Positions 7,167 through 15,334 of a stretch of DNA of 16,889 nucleotides are shown in pieces. The stretch's first letter is position 1, and each line of letters opens with the position of its first letter. The position numbers and the translations under genes are program-made. Origin of the DNA: Nitrospirota bacterium (GTDB taxonomy: Bacteria > Nitrospirota > Nitrospiria > Nitrospirales > Nitrospiraceae); contig JACQCB010000097.1 in NCBI GenBank assembly GCA_016201805.1, positions 1 through 16,889 of the forward strand, written 5' to 3'. The notes below the pieces were generated by a model. The model did not search any database. It had not been told where the DNA came from and saw nothing but the letters and a program-made list of their open reading frames with translations.

Positions 7167-8105
7167 TTATGGGGTAGGGGGCTTTTGACGCGGCGCCTTT
7201 TTCTTGCTTTTTTCAAGCTCTTGTTTCATGCGTGAGAACTCGGCTTTTAGCGCTTCCATTGCGTCGGCTTGCTCCTTCAAGCGATTCTGCAAGGCCTGGT
7301 TGGAGTTCGCCAGTTCACGCAACTGTAGCCGAAGGTCCTCGGCTTGATTCGGGACGTTCTGGGGCTGAGGCTGGACAGGAGTCGGTTTGGGTTGGGCGAT
7401 CTGCGGCAAAGACGGCGTCACAGAAGACACCAAGGCCTCCTGGACATTGACCGAGAGAACGACTTTCTCAAAAGCGCCCCAATGCGGACCTTGTTCGGGG
7501 GGGAACACAGCAGCCTTTGCCGGAGGGACGACAAACAGTTTCAGTCCCTTTGTATCCCGCAAATCCCTATCATCATCACCCCCACCCGTATCTGTCCTCG
7601 TAAAGACCGCATGATCGGTCAACACCATATGTAGGTAGAGCCCTCGAAAAAATAATGCACCGGCGGTTCGATCCGGCTCATAGGGAGCCTGCATATTCGG
7701 CAGGGAGAAAAACACCCGTTCCCGCCGTCCCACCTGCCTGAACGCCGCCGCGAGGGGAGCTGCGATAAGACTTAGCTCATCCTCCTTGAACAAGGGAATC
7801 GGTTGCGGTTTGACAAGAAGCCCGGCGAGGGTTCCGCTATAGCCGCTGACGCGGATCAAGCCCAGCAGTTGACGAACTTCATCGACCGTCAATTGAGCCG
7901 GATGGCTGTTCAGCGCCGGTGGACTGCCTTCACCCGTCGAGGGATCGTGCTGGATGCCGATTTGAATGCCGCGCTCATCGTAAAGCACGCGCTCCCCGCT
8001 GAGGCCGGCACAAGCGGAGACACTGCCAAAGAAAACCAGGCTAAGGATGAGCGGAAGCCATGAGGTGCCGCTGCACGCCATCAAGCGAATCCGACGAGCG
8101 GCCAT
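7167..8105 (-). CDS. Predicted lipoprotein with a C-terminal coiled coil
   Basis: A 312-residue protein, last gene of the porin operon. The signal ends in lipobox VSAC with the lipidated cysteine at about 32. Residues 35-230 form an unrecognised mixed domain with blocks such as LTVDEVRQLLGLIRVSGYSG and ERVFFSLPNMQAPYEPDR. A Pro/Gln-rich linker (about 232-255) follows, then a coiled coil of roughly 45 residues (LRLQLRELANSNQALQNRLK onwards), then a Lys/Pro tail. ATG 8105 leaves 20 bases to the upstream stop; ATG 8081 is another option, and neither has a good ribosome site. The shape suggests a lipid-anchored protein reaching into the periplasm. The function is unknown; I infer a role tied to the porin from the operon only. 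Confidence 0.72.
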   Translation of the reverse strand: MAARRIRLMACSGTSWLPLILSLVFFGSVSACAGLSGERVLYDERGIQIGIQHDPSTGEGSPPALNSHPAQLTVDEVRQLLGLIRVSGYSGTLAGLLVKPQPIPLFKEDELSLIAAPLAAAFRQVGRRERVFFSLPNMQAPYEPDRTAGALFFRGLYLHMVLTDHAVFTRTDTGGGDDDRDLRDTKGLKLFVVPPAKAAVFPPEQGPHWGAFEKVVLSVNVQEALVSSVTPSLPQIAQPKPTPVQPQPQNVPNQAEDLRLQLRELANSNQALQNRLKEQADAMEALKAEFSRMKQELEKSKKKAPRQKPPTP

Positions 8106-8125
8106 TCGGCGCAAGTTGTGCTCGC

Positions 8126-8461
8126 TCAATTGCACTTGAATTGCAGTCCCCAAAGACGCTCCTCGATGCCGCCATCGTGGACGGTGCTGATCTGGCCGCG
8201 CCAGTGGCGGTCAACTTGCTGGCTCACACGAGGGATCGCTCCTTCATGAACAATGGAGTAGCCTCGCGGACATTTCTTGTCGATGAGCGCGAGCGCATCG
8301 TGTCGCCCGTGGGAAGACAAGGTTTCGCTTTCCTTCGTGAAGGAAAATGCAGCAGTCCCTCCCGTCGTCGTTTCCCGGACCAGGGTCGCTTCCTGGGCGC
8401 AAGCCGACAGTCCGATCACAAGTACGACGAGCAAAAGCAATGCTCTCCGCGAAGAGAACAT
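8126..8461 (-). CDS. Small predicted lipoprotein, unknown function
   Basis: A 111-residue protein with signal MFSSRRALLLLVVLVIG and lipobox LSAC (cysteine 21, Ala-like +2 environment). The mature part contains KKCPRGYSIVHEGAIPRV and ends in LWGLQFKCN, with two cysteines likely to pair in the periplasm. The pattern CPxGYxIxxEG recurs in small secreted proteins of environmental Gram-negatives, from memory only. The start at 8461 lies 13 bases after the stop of the Slp gene, so the genes are almost certainly cotranscribed. A TTG at 8509 in the same frame would overlap that gene and is unlikely. Confidence 0.7.
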   Translation of the reverse strand: MFSSRRALLLLVVLVIGLSACAQEATLVRETTTGGTAAFSFTKESETLSSHGRHDALALIDKKCPRGYSIVHEGAIPRVSQQVDRHWRGQISTVHDGGIEERLWGLQFKCN

Positions 8462-8474
8462 CCTCGCAGAGCAC

Positions 8475-9026
8475 TTACTTGCCAGTTGCGCAGTAGGTGT
8501 TTTCTTCAAGCGGATAATACCCCGCTCCCACTTCCGGGAAATCGGAAATTTCCCTTCCCTCGGTTTTCCAGATGTGCACGCACTGCGCCACCAGATAGGG
8601 TTCGGTCTTCGACGCGCCCTCCACAGACACGACCTTCGCTTGCTGCGTCGTGCCGACCACGATAAAGCGGTTGCCGGCTGTCAAGGCGGTGGATTCTATC
8701 TTGCCCGGATACAGGAAGGCAAACTCATAGACTCCTGTCCGTTTCCTGCCGGAGGACGAAGGCCCGTAGGCCGGATGCTCGACAATTGGAAGCTGTTCTC
8801 CCACGATCACTACGCCGCCGTTCGAAGGCTCGGCTTGGATGATGCGGCCACCCAACTGAACCTTGCGACCGGGAACGGCATTGGGGGAGGCTCGCCAAAC
8901 GCTAAAGTCAAAGTCATTGTCGACATCTTTAAGGACGTTGGCTTGAAAAAGCGCAGACGACCCACACGCGCTAAAGAATAAACCCAGTACCGCTGCTAGA
9001 CCGAAACGAATCATAGGTGCTGTCAT
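8475..9026 (-). CDS. Slp-family outer-membrane lipoprotein
   Basis: A 183-residue protein with lipobox FSAC (cysteine 21). The mature part follows the Slp/YeaY pattern: GRKVQLGGRIIQAEPSNGG, VIVGEQLPI, GVYEFAFLYPGKIESTALTA, FIVVGTTQQAKVVSVEG, and the terminal AQCVHIWK block. Slp proteins are outer-membrane lipoproteins, in E. coli induced by carbon starvation and stationary phase; their precise role is not settled. ATG 9026 has an excellent AAAGGAGC site. The gene starts 45 bases after the porin stop and 13 bases before the next lipoprotein start, which points to one operon. A C-terminal extension (about 25 residues, with a cysteine near the end) follows the Slp core. Confidence 0.82.
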   Translation of the reverse strand: MTAPMIRFGLAAVLGLFFSACGSSALFQANVLKDVDNDFDFSVWRASPNAVPGRKVQLGGRIIQAEPSNGGVVIVGEQLPIVEHPAYGPSSSGRKRTGVYEFAFLYPGKIESTALTAGNRFIVVGTTQQAKVVSVEGASKTEPYLVAQCVHIWKTEGREISDFPEVGAGYYPLEENTYCATGK

Positions 9027-9071
9027 TATAGCTCCTTTGCTGCGCCCATGCACGGCGCGAATTGTGGATTT

Positions 9072-10679
9072 TTACATGTAGCGGATCTGCCATTGTACCA
9101 AGAGCATGTTTTGGGCAAAGGGATCGCCTACGCCCTTCGTTGGATCGGGCACAAAACCAGGACCATTGCCGGAATGGTGGCGGAATTCATAGTTGATTTG
9201 AACCTTGCTCTGAATCTTCGGCGGCATGTTCTCGAAGTAATAGGTCAGGCCCACAATCGTACGCTGATAGAGATCGTTGCCGACGGTTGTGTTGGGGTCA
9301 AACTGTTCATACATCAGAATGGGTTCGAAATTTTCCAAGAGCCCGTCCGTGAAGAGATATTTGCCGTAAACATACCAGGTGCGCCGCTGCACGCCCGGCG
9401 CGCCGTCGCCGCCGCACACGCTTTGCGTAGCACAGGCCCCGTTGGCAGGCGTGCCGACCGTCGTCTGGTTGGCGCCGTCATGCCCCTGCCAGTATTCGCC
9501 CTGCAGCATTAACCCCGGAAGCAGCTTTGACGTGTAGCGAAAGTCGATCCCGTAGCGATCGAAGTTTCCTTTGCCGCGACCATTGATGTTCGAATTGGCG
9601 TTATTGGTCTCTCCGGCAATGACCGTGAAGCTGACCCAGGAAACGTCGGTGGCAAGGAATCTGGTGCGGGAATAAAAGGACTTGGGTGCATTCGCGCCTG
9701 TGGCGTTCGCTTGGTAGTTGTTGTTGTTCATCAATCCGACGGCATATTCAAGGCGATTGCCGATCCGTCCTCTGGCATCGATGAAGAAATCGCGCTCATG
9801 GATGAAATCTATCGCACCGTTCGTGCCATTTTTTGGCGCGACACCATTCCACGTATCTCTGGCTCCGCCGCTGCCCACAGAAGTCAGATATGGCGAGCTA
9901 ATGATATCTCGCAGACCGCCTGACGTTTCCGTGAAGATACCGAAGGGCATACGGAAAATGCCCATCCTGATATAATTCAAATTAGGCGCCCAGGCCAGCA
10001 CCGGCCTGTAGTCAATGTAGGTCTCGCGAAAAAATGTCGCGGCTGTGGCCGTCCCGGCCGCCGTCGAGCTGTTGCCCGTGGGTGTGCTGTTGGACAAATT
10101 AATGCTCTGAAACTCATACAAGGCGTGCCAGCGAGGAAGGTTTTCGCTGATTTTGCCCCAGAACAGGAACTCGGACCGGCGGATGGAGATATTGTCCTGG
10201 CTCTTGCCTTCCGCCACATGCGCGTTTTGGTGGGTGTAGAGATATTGCAAGGCGTTTAAACCAAAATTGACCTTATCCGTGAGGATAGGCAATTTTTCGA
10301 CTTTCGATTTCCATTCTTCAAGGAGGTCAGACCGCTTTTCACGATCCGCCTGTTTGTACTCCTCCTCGCCCTTGATCCTGATCCAGTCGTCCATGGTAAT
10401 CGTGCCCTTTTGGAGCAAGAGGTCCTCGACAGCGATACCTCCCTGGGCGGCATCCGAACTTCCTGCGGAAGGAGGCAAGGCGCGAGACGACGGCGCCCCG
10501 GCTGCTTGGGCCACCCTAACAGGCGCCGGCGGCCCTACCGCTTGGACAACCACAGTCGAGGGCAATGGACGACCCGGGTCTTTGGAGAGTTCCCCGGCAA
10601 GGGAGAAATTCGTAAACAAGCTTACAATCACCGCCGTGACGGCTCCCGCGTACCCCGTTGTAATTCTCAGTCGCATCAT
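9072..10679 (-). CDS. Phosphate-selective-type porin (OprO/OprP family)
   Basis: A 535-residue outer-membrane channel. Residues 1-28 are a signal peptide (cut near SLAG). Residues 30-85 are a Pro/Ala/Val-rich linker. Residues 85-135 are helical and charged (TMDDWIRIKGEEEYKQADRE). The rest is a beta barrel with alternating aromatic strands such as RRSEFLFWGKISENLPRW, YIRMGIFRMPFGIF and GIDFRYTSKLLPGLMLQGEY. It ends in LLVQWQIRYM, so the last aromatic residue is penultimate rather than final. AGGAGGGAG precedes the tandem ATGs at 10679. OprP/OprO-type porins pass phosphate or polyphosphate under starvation; the family also has members with other substrates. The Pho-box-like sequence upstream and the nearby pst operon favour phosphate. 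Confidence 0.85.
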   Translation of the reverse strand: MMRLRITTGYAGAVTAVIVSLFTNFSLAGELSKDPGRPLPSTVVVQAVGPPAPVRVAQAAGAPSSRALPPSAGSSDAAQGGIAVEDLLLQKGTITMDDWIRIKGEEEYKQADREKRSDLLEEWKSKVEKLPILTDKVNFGLNALQYLYTHQNAHVAEGKSQDNISIRRSEFLFWGKISENLPRWHALYEFQSINLSNSTPTGNSSTAAGTATAATFFRETYIDYRPVLAWAPNLNYIRMGIFRMPFGIFTETSGGLRDIISSPYLTSVGSGGARDTWNGVAPKNGTNGAIDFIHERDFFIDARGRIGNRLEYAVGLMNNNNYQANATGANAPKSFYSRTRFLATDVSWVSFTVIAGETNNANSNINGRGKGNFDRYGIDFRYTSKLLPGLMLQGEYWQGHDGANQTTVGTPANGACATQSVCGGDGAPGVQRRTWYVYGKYLFTDGLLENFEPILMYEQFDPNTTVGNDLYQRTIVGLTYYFENMPPKIQSKVQINYEFRHHSGNGPGFVPDPTKGVGDPFAQNMLLVQWQIRYM

Positions 10680-10730
10680 CCGTACTCCCTCCTGTGAGTT
10701 TTATGCGAGCGCTTCCGTGAATAATTCTGC

Positions 10731-10810
10731 AAAATAGCCCATGTGTTTCTGGGTCAGTTGTACTTGGGTGGTGTCACAGTGTGATGAGCGCTCTGTTACG
10801 AGCGTGTTAA
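10731..10810 (-). promoter_or_regulatory. Candidate Pho box and promoter region of the porin operon
   Basis: Read on the minus strand, hexamers at an 11-bp period are TTAACA (10810-10805), GTAACA (10799-10794), CTCATC (10788-10783, poor) and GTGACA (10777-10772). Two -10 elements are possible: TACAAC (10762-10757), which keeps the 9-base gap seen at pstS, or TATTTT (10736-10731), which sits in a GGGCTAT context like that of pstS and has GAAACA 7 bases before it. The first two repeats are the best in the window. I see nothing recognisable in 10811-10938. Confidence 0.45.
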
Positions 10811-10938
10811 AAATGCTTGTGGCGCAGGGCCGGCAAGTAAAGACGGCCGGGCCGGTCATGTACTGTGAAGCGCTCGGCAGATGGTGAGAGGAACTGCAGA
10901 AAGGCTTTATGTCAGGGTGAACGGCACCGGTCGTGCGG

Positions 10939-11601
10939 TTAGCGGTCGCCGGTCGTGTGGCGAATGATTTTGCCTTCGACCATGTAGACGACCAACTCGG
11001 CCACGTTGGTGGCATGATCGGCAATCCGCTCGAGATATTTTCCGATGAAGGTGAGGCGAATGGCACGGGAGATCGTCTGTGGATTTTCGATCATGAACGA
11101 CAGCAGTTCCCGAAACAACTGCTCGGTCAGCCCATCTACGAAATCGTCGTCCGCGCAAACCTTGCGGGCCAAGGTCGCATCGTGATTCACGAAGGCGTCC
11201 AGGCTCTCCTTCACCATGCTCAACGTCCAGTTGGCCATACGGGGGATGTCGATATAGGGCTTGAGCTGCGGCTCCTCGTTCAACTCGATGGCACGCTCGC
11301 AAATATTTTCCGCCAGGTCGCTCATGCGTTCGAGTTCCGTCGCGATCTTCATGGCGGTCGTGATGAAGCGCAAATCCCGCGCGGCCGGCTGATATAACGC
11401 GAGCAGGCGCAAGCCGTTCTCGTCCACCTCGACATCCAAGGCGTTGACTTGGTGATCGTTTTCAATCACCTGGTTGGCCAAGGCGGCATCTCGTTCGATG
11501 AGCGCACGAAGTGCTCCCTGGATTTGGGTTTCAACCAAGGCGCCCATCCGGAGGAGTTGGTCCTTAAGGTCCTTCAGTTCGTCGTCCAAATGTCGGTGCA
11601 T
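10939..11601 (-). CDS. phoU: PhoU, phosphate signalling and transport regulator
   Basis: A 220-residue protein, the usual length for the family, made of two similar three-helix-bundle halves. Each half carries the ExxxD metal-binding motif: ERMSD (91-95) within LERMSDLAENICE, and ERIAD (191-195) within YLERIADHATNVAE. PhoU links the Pst transporter to the PhoR/PhoB system and restrains uptake when phosphate is plentiful. The ATG at 11601 lies 41 bases after the pstB stop, with AAGGATGAGG upstream. It is the last gene of the pst operon, the common order in many bacteria. I find no phoR beside it. Confidence 0.95.
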   Translation of the reverse strand: MHRHLDDELKDLKDQLLRMGALVETQIQGALRALIERDAALANQVIENDHQVNALDVEVDENGLRLLALYQPAARDLRFITTAMKIATELERMSDLAENICERAIELNEEPQLKPYIDIPRMANWTLSMVKESLDAFVNHDATLARKVCADDDFVDGLTEQLFRELLSFMIENPQTISRAIRLTFIGKYLERIADHATNVAELVVYMVEGKIIRHTTGDR

Positions 11602-11642
11602 GTCCTCATCCTTGTGTGCTGGGGCCCGTGCGACCGGCGGCC

Positions 11643-12422
11643 TTACCCGAATCGGCCGGTCACATAGTCCTCGGTCAATTGATTGGCCGGATTGGTAAAA
11701 ATGGTTTTCGTCGTGTCGAATTCGACCAACTGGCCTTGGTACATGAACGCCGTAAAATCTGACACCCGGGCCGCCTGTTGCATGTTGTGGGTCACGATCA
11801 AAATTGTCACACGTTGTTTCAGCTCAGCCAGGAGTTCCTCCACGCGGCTCGTTGCGGTCGGGTCCAATGCCGAACAGGGCTCATCGAACAACAGAAACTC
11901 CGGGTCCGTCGCGAGGGCGCGGGCGATGCAGAGGCGCTGCTGCTGGCCGCCCGACAGATGAAACGCCAAGTGATGGAGCCGATCCTTGACTTCGTTCCAG
12001 AGGGCGGCCCCGCGGAGCGCCTGCTCGACTTTCTCATCCAGTTGGTTGCGCTGCGTCGCACCGCGAATGCGAAGGCCATAGGCCACATTCTCGTAAATCG
12101 ACTTCGGAAACGGATTCGGTTTCTGAAAGACCATGCCGATCCGCATGCGCACAGCAAGAGGATCGACGGAAGGATCGATGATGTTTATTCCCTCTGGATA
12201 GAGAACGATTTGTCCTTCATAGCGATTGCCGGGATAGAGGTCATGCATACGATTAAAACAGCGCAAGTAGGTGGTCTTGCCGCACCCGGACGGCCCAATC
12301 AACGCGGTGACGTGGTTTCCGGCAATCGGCAGCGTGATGTCTTTTAGGGCCTGTACTGTCCCGTAAAAGAAGCTCAGATGCTTCACATCCGCCTTGAGAG
12401 GGGACGACAAATTAGTCGGCAT
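11643..12422 (-). CDS. pstB: PstB, phosphate ABC transporter ATPase
   Basis: A 259-residue ATPase with all key motifs: Walker A GPSGCGKTT (43-51), Q-loop VFQKPNPFP (about 98-106), signature LSGGQQQR (156-163), Walker B LLFDEP (177-182) and the switch histidine in IVTHNM. The KPNPFPKSIYENVAYG run is characteristic of PstB. It powers phosphate import at the inner membrane with PstC and PstA. ATG 12422 leaves 11 bases after the pstA stop. An in-frame GTG at 12440 would overlap the pstA end and add six residues; neither start has a strong ribosome site, so translational coupling is likely. Confidence 0.96.
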   Translation of the reverse strand: MPTNLSSPLKADVKHLSFFYGTVQALKDITLPIAGNHVTALIGPSGCGKTTYLRCFNRMHDLYPGNRYEGQIVLYPEGINIIDPSVDPLAVRMRIGMVFQKPNPFPKSIYENVAYGLRIRGATQRNQLDEKVEQALRGAALWNEVKDRLHHLAFHLSGGQQQRLCIARALATDPEFLLFDEPCSALDPTATSRVEELLAELKQRVTILIVTHNMQQAARVSDFTAFMYQGQLVEFDTTKTIFTNPANQLTEDYVTGRFG

Positions 12423-12433
12423 GGCTGATGATT

Positions 12434-13357
12434 TTACCACTGAATCCGTTTCCGATACCGAGCCCGGAGATAAATGGCAAGCCCGTTCATCCCCAGCGTC
12501 ATCACCATGAGCACCAACCCGGCCCCAGCGGCGTTCACGTGAAAGGCCTCCTGGGGTCTCGAGACCCAGTTAAACATCTGGATCGGCATGACGGTGAACG
12601 GATCGAGCAACCACTCGAACGACAGAAACGGGAAGTCCGGCTGCCAGGGGGCATGAGGCAAAAATGCGATGAACGAGAGGGCGCCGATCGTCATGAGCGG
12701 GGCACTCTCGCCGATGGCCCGGGAGAGCGCCAGGATCAACCCGGTCAGGATCCCGCCGGTGGCGGAGGGCAGGACGTGGTGCTGGACCGTTTGCCACTTC
12801 GTCGCGCCGAGCGCGAAGGCGGCTTCGCGGAGGCTTTTCGGCACGGCTCGAATGGCCTCGCGTGTGGCCATGACCACAATCGGGAGGATCAACAGGGCCA
12901 AGGTCAAGCCTGCGGTCAGGATGCTCTGCCCCAATCGAAGCTGATAGACGAACAAGCCCAAGGCCATGAGCCCGTAGACGATCGAGGGCACTCCGGCCAG
13001 ATTGGCCATGTTAATTTCAATGAGGTCGGTGAGCCAGTGTTTCGGCGCATACTCTTCCAGATAGACCGCCGCCGCGATGCCAAGCGGGACGGCCGTCACT
13101 GCGGTGACCGCCATCACAAGGATGGTGCCGACCCAAGCCGGAAGGATCCCGGCTTGTTCGGCAAAGCGAGACGGGTACGATGTGAAAAACGCCCAGGAGA
13201 GACGAGGACCACCCTCCATCAACAATCCGGTGAGCAGCACGAGCAGGGCGCCGACACTGACGAGCATGGCCAGGAGTCCGAGCAGCGCGAACAGACGATC
13301 AAGCTGCTTCTGTCCGGTGCCGATGCCGGACCGCTCTCGGAGGGGGTTAGAAGGCAT
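12434..13357 (-). CDS. pstA: PstA, phosphate ABC transporter permease
   Basis: A 307-residue inner-membrane permease with six expected membrane segments. The first (about 22-45) is followed by a periplasmic loop containing FFTSYPSRFAEQAGILPAW. The permease motif is in LREAAFALGATKWQTVQHHV, ending with ALSRAIGESAPL, which is typical of PstA/PstC. The long periplasmic part with FNWVSRPQEAFH is PstA-like. Its start overlaps the pstC end by 11 bases, indicating translational coupling. A longer plus-strand frame over the gene is an antisense shadow. Confidence 0.95.
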   Translation of the reverse strand: MPSNPLRERSGIGTGQKQLDRLFALLGLLAMLVSVGALLVLLTGLLMEGGPRLSWAFFTSYPSRFAEQAGILPAWVGTILVMAVTAVTAVPLGIAAAVYLEEYAPKHWLTDLIEINMANLAGVPSIVYGLMALGLFVYQLRLGQSILTAGLTLALLILPIVVMATREAIRAVPKSLREAAFALGATKWQTVQHHVLPSATGGILTGLILALSRAIGESAPLMTIGALSFIAFLPHAPWQPDFPFLSFEWLLDPFTVMPIQMFNWVSRPQEAFHVNAAGAGLVLMVMTLGMNGLAIYLRARYRKRIQW

Positions 13358-14249
13358 GGTGAAACCGTTTTCGCAAGAAATGTCCGGCGATGTTAAAGAT
13401 TAGCGTGATAATCAGCAGCACGAGGCCGGCCGCAAAGATGGTTTGATACCCCAGGCTGCCATGCGGCAGATCGCCTAAGCTCACCTGGACAATGTACGCC
13501 GTGAGTGTGGCCGCGGGCTCCAACGGATTGAGGGTCAGCGTGGGCTGCATCCCGGCTGCGATCGCCACCACCATCGTTTCCCCGATCGCTCGCGAAATTG
13601 CTAAGACATAGGCGGCAGCGATGCCGGACAGTGCGGAGGGCACGACAACCCGAAGCGCCGTTTGGAAACGAGAGGCTCCCATGGCATACGAGCCTTCTCG
13701 GATCAGCATGGGCACGGCCCGCATGGCATCTTCACTCACCGAGCTGACGTAGGGAATGATCATGACTCCAATCACCAACCCGGCGCTCAGCATATTGAAT
13801 CCGGGCAAGTCAGGCCACATGCGTTGCAGCAGAGGGGTCACAAAGAGCAAGGCAAAGTACCCAAAGACTACGGTGGGGACCGCGCTCAAGAGTTCCAGGA
13901 TGGGCTTCACGGTTTCCCGAATGGAGAGGGACGCATACTCACTCACATAGATGGCCGTGACGGTACCCAGTGGCACGGCAACCAGCAAGGCCACGACCGT
14001 GGTCACGAGCGTGCCCGAGACCAAGGGCAATATCCCATAGTGGGCCTCCGAAAAGAGCGGGGTCCACTGCGAATCGGTCAAAAACTCGCTGAGTGGAACG
14101 TGCTGAAAGAAGCCCCAGGATTCATAGGTCAAAACCCCCACGATGCCCAGGGTGATGGCCACTGAGGCCAGCGCGGCCAGAAAGAGGCTGGCCTCAATGC
14201 TGCGTTCGCAGAGGTGCCGACGCATTCGTCTAGCTTGTGCAGCCTGCAA
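13347..14249 (-). CDS. pstC: PstC, phosphate ABC transporter permease
   Basis: A 300-residue permease. Hydrophobic segments begin at about 20. Characteristic runs are SAVPTVVFGYFALLFVTPLL, VSSVSEDAMRAVPMLIREGS and ALSGIAAAYVLAISRAIGET, the last two framing the cytoplasmic loop that contacts PstB. The start is probably TTG 14249, which has AAGGGA 7 bases upstream and lies 16 bases after the pstS stop. ATG 14225 (residue 9) has no visible ribosome site. It pairs with PstA to form the membrane channel. Confidence 0.94.
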   Translation of the reverse strand: MQAAQARRMRRHLCERSIEASLFLAALASVAITLGIVGVLTYESWGFFQHVPLSEFLTDSQWTPLFSEAHYGILPLVSGTLVTTVVALLVAVPLGTVTAIYVSEYASLSIRETVKPILELLSAVPTVVFGYFALLFVTPLLQRMWPDLPGFNMLSAGLVIGVMIIPYVSSVSEDAMRAVPMLIREGSYAMGASRFQTALRVVVPSALSGIAAAYVLAISRAIGETMVVAIAAGMQPTLTLNPLEPAATLTAYIVQVSLGDLPHGSLGYQTIFAAGLVLLIITLIFNIAGHFLRKRFHHAF

Positions 14250-14265
14250 CGGCGATCCCTTTCGG

Positions 14266-15279
14266 CTACTGTGATTTTTCGCGTGCCAACAAGTCCTCGA
14301 TCTTTAGCCCGATCATCGCCGCGCCCTGAAACACGGTCCCAAGCTTGCCATGCTGAAAGTGGCCCAAAGCAAGGCGGTACGCCTCCGGCGGCAACGGCAC
14401 ATATTTCACCTGGGCGACGAGGTCGGCTGCATGGGCGAGGTAAAACTCAGCAAACTGGCGGACCTCTGGTCTGTCGGACGACCGCTTGCTGACATAAATA
14501 AAGACGGGACGGGAGAGGGGCTGATAGCGACCACCTTCAACGGTCTGGCGGGACGGCAACACCGCACCATGTCCGGCATCCACGGCGACGGCCTTGAGTC
14601 TCTTGCTGTTCGGCTCGTAGTACGCGAAGGGAATATAGCCCAAGGCAGATTTGCCATTCGCAATCCCCTGCACCAGGGTATTGTCGTCCTCGCTGGCGGT
14701 GTAATCGCCACGGCTTGCTTTGGCTTTGCCCACGATGGCTTCGGTAAAGTAATCGAAGGTGCCTGAATCGGACCCAGCCCCGAAGAGCTTTAACGGAGCA
14801 TCGGGCCAGGTGGAGCGGATCTGGTTCCATTTAGTGATCTTGCCTTGGGCCGAGGGTTCCCACATCTTCTTGAGTTCCGCCACGGTCACGGAGTCCACCC
14901 AGCTATTCTGCTGGCTGACTACGATCGTCATGGCGTCAAAGGCCACAGGCAATTCAAAGTATTGAACGCCGTTCTTTCTACAGGCTTCCATTTCTTCCGC
15001 CGTGATCGGCCGTGAGGCGTCCTGAACGTCCGTCTCGCCGCGGCAAAACTTTTTGAAGCCACCGCCGGTCCCTGAAATGCCTACCGTCACCCTCACGGCA
15101 CCCCGGTTGGCCTTCTGAAATTCTTCCGCGACGGCCTCGGTAATTGGGAAGACCGTGCTGGATCCGTCTACCTTCACCAGCGCCGACGGCTGTGCCAGCG
15201 CCGACGTGTGCCATCCACCCATGGCACCGATGAACAAGACGACGGCCATAAAGATTTTCAGGGGGGTTCTCAGATTCAC
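14266..15279 (-). CDS. pstS: PstS, periplasmic phosphate-binding protein
   Basis: A 337-residue secreted protein. The signal peptide is LRTPLKIFMAVVLFIGAMGG with a cut near ALAQ. The phosphate-binding loops are intact: VDGSSTVFPITEAVAEEF, GISGTGGGFKKFCRGE, DASRPIT and FGAGSDSGTFDYF. It captures phosphate for PstCAB. I place the start at GTG 15279, which has AAAGGAG at ideal distance. The longer frame from ATG 15363 would run through the predicted -10 element (15340-15335) and lacks a ribosome site. It heads the pst operon, divergent from the response regulator. Confidence 0.95.
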   Translation of the reverse strand: MNLRTPLKIFMAVVLFIGAMGGWHTSALAQPSALVKVDGSSTVFPITEAVAEEFQKANRGAVRVTVGISGTGGGFKKFCRGETDVQDASRPITAEEMEACRKNGVQYFELPVAFDAMTIVVSQQNSWVDSVTVAELKKMWEPSAQGKITKWNQIRSTWPDAPLKLFGAGSDSGTFDYFTEAIVGKAKASRGDYTASEDDNTLVQGIANGKSALGYIPFAYYEPNSKRLKAVAVDAGHGAVLPSRQTVEGGRYQPLSRPVFIYVSKRSSDRPEVRQFAEFYLAHAADLVAQVKYVPLPPEAYRLALGHFQHGKLGTVFQGAAMIGLKIEDLLAREKSQ

Positions 15280-15334
15280 CTTTCGCTCCTTTGTCTCGAA
15301 GTGAGACTGGTAATGTCGATGGAACAAGGTGGAA

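Noticed and set aside
10701..10859. Possible small minus-strand gene of about 52 residues (MTGPAVFTCRPC...) between phoU and the porin
   Set aside because: No ribosome site precedes it, it runs through the candidate Pho box and both candidate -10 elements, and nothing supports expression.
10811..10870. GC-rich GGCCGGGCCGG sequence as terminator of the pst-phoU operon
   Set aside because: A hairpin can be drawn on the minus strand but it has a bulge and no following T run.
12428..13396. A 322-residue plus-strand frame over pstA, longer than PstA itself
   Set aside because: Its sequence is a run of His/Arg/Asp/Gly with no fold or motif, while the opposite strand encodes an unmistakable PstA permease.
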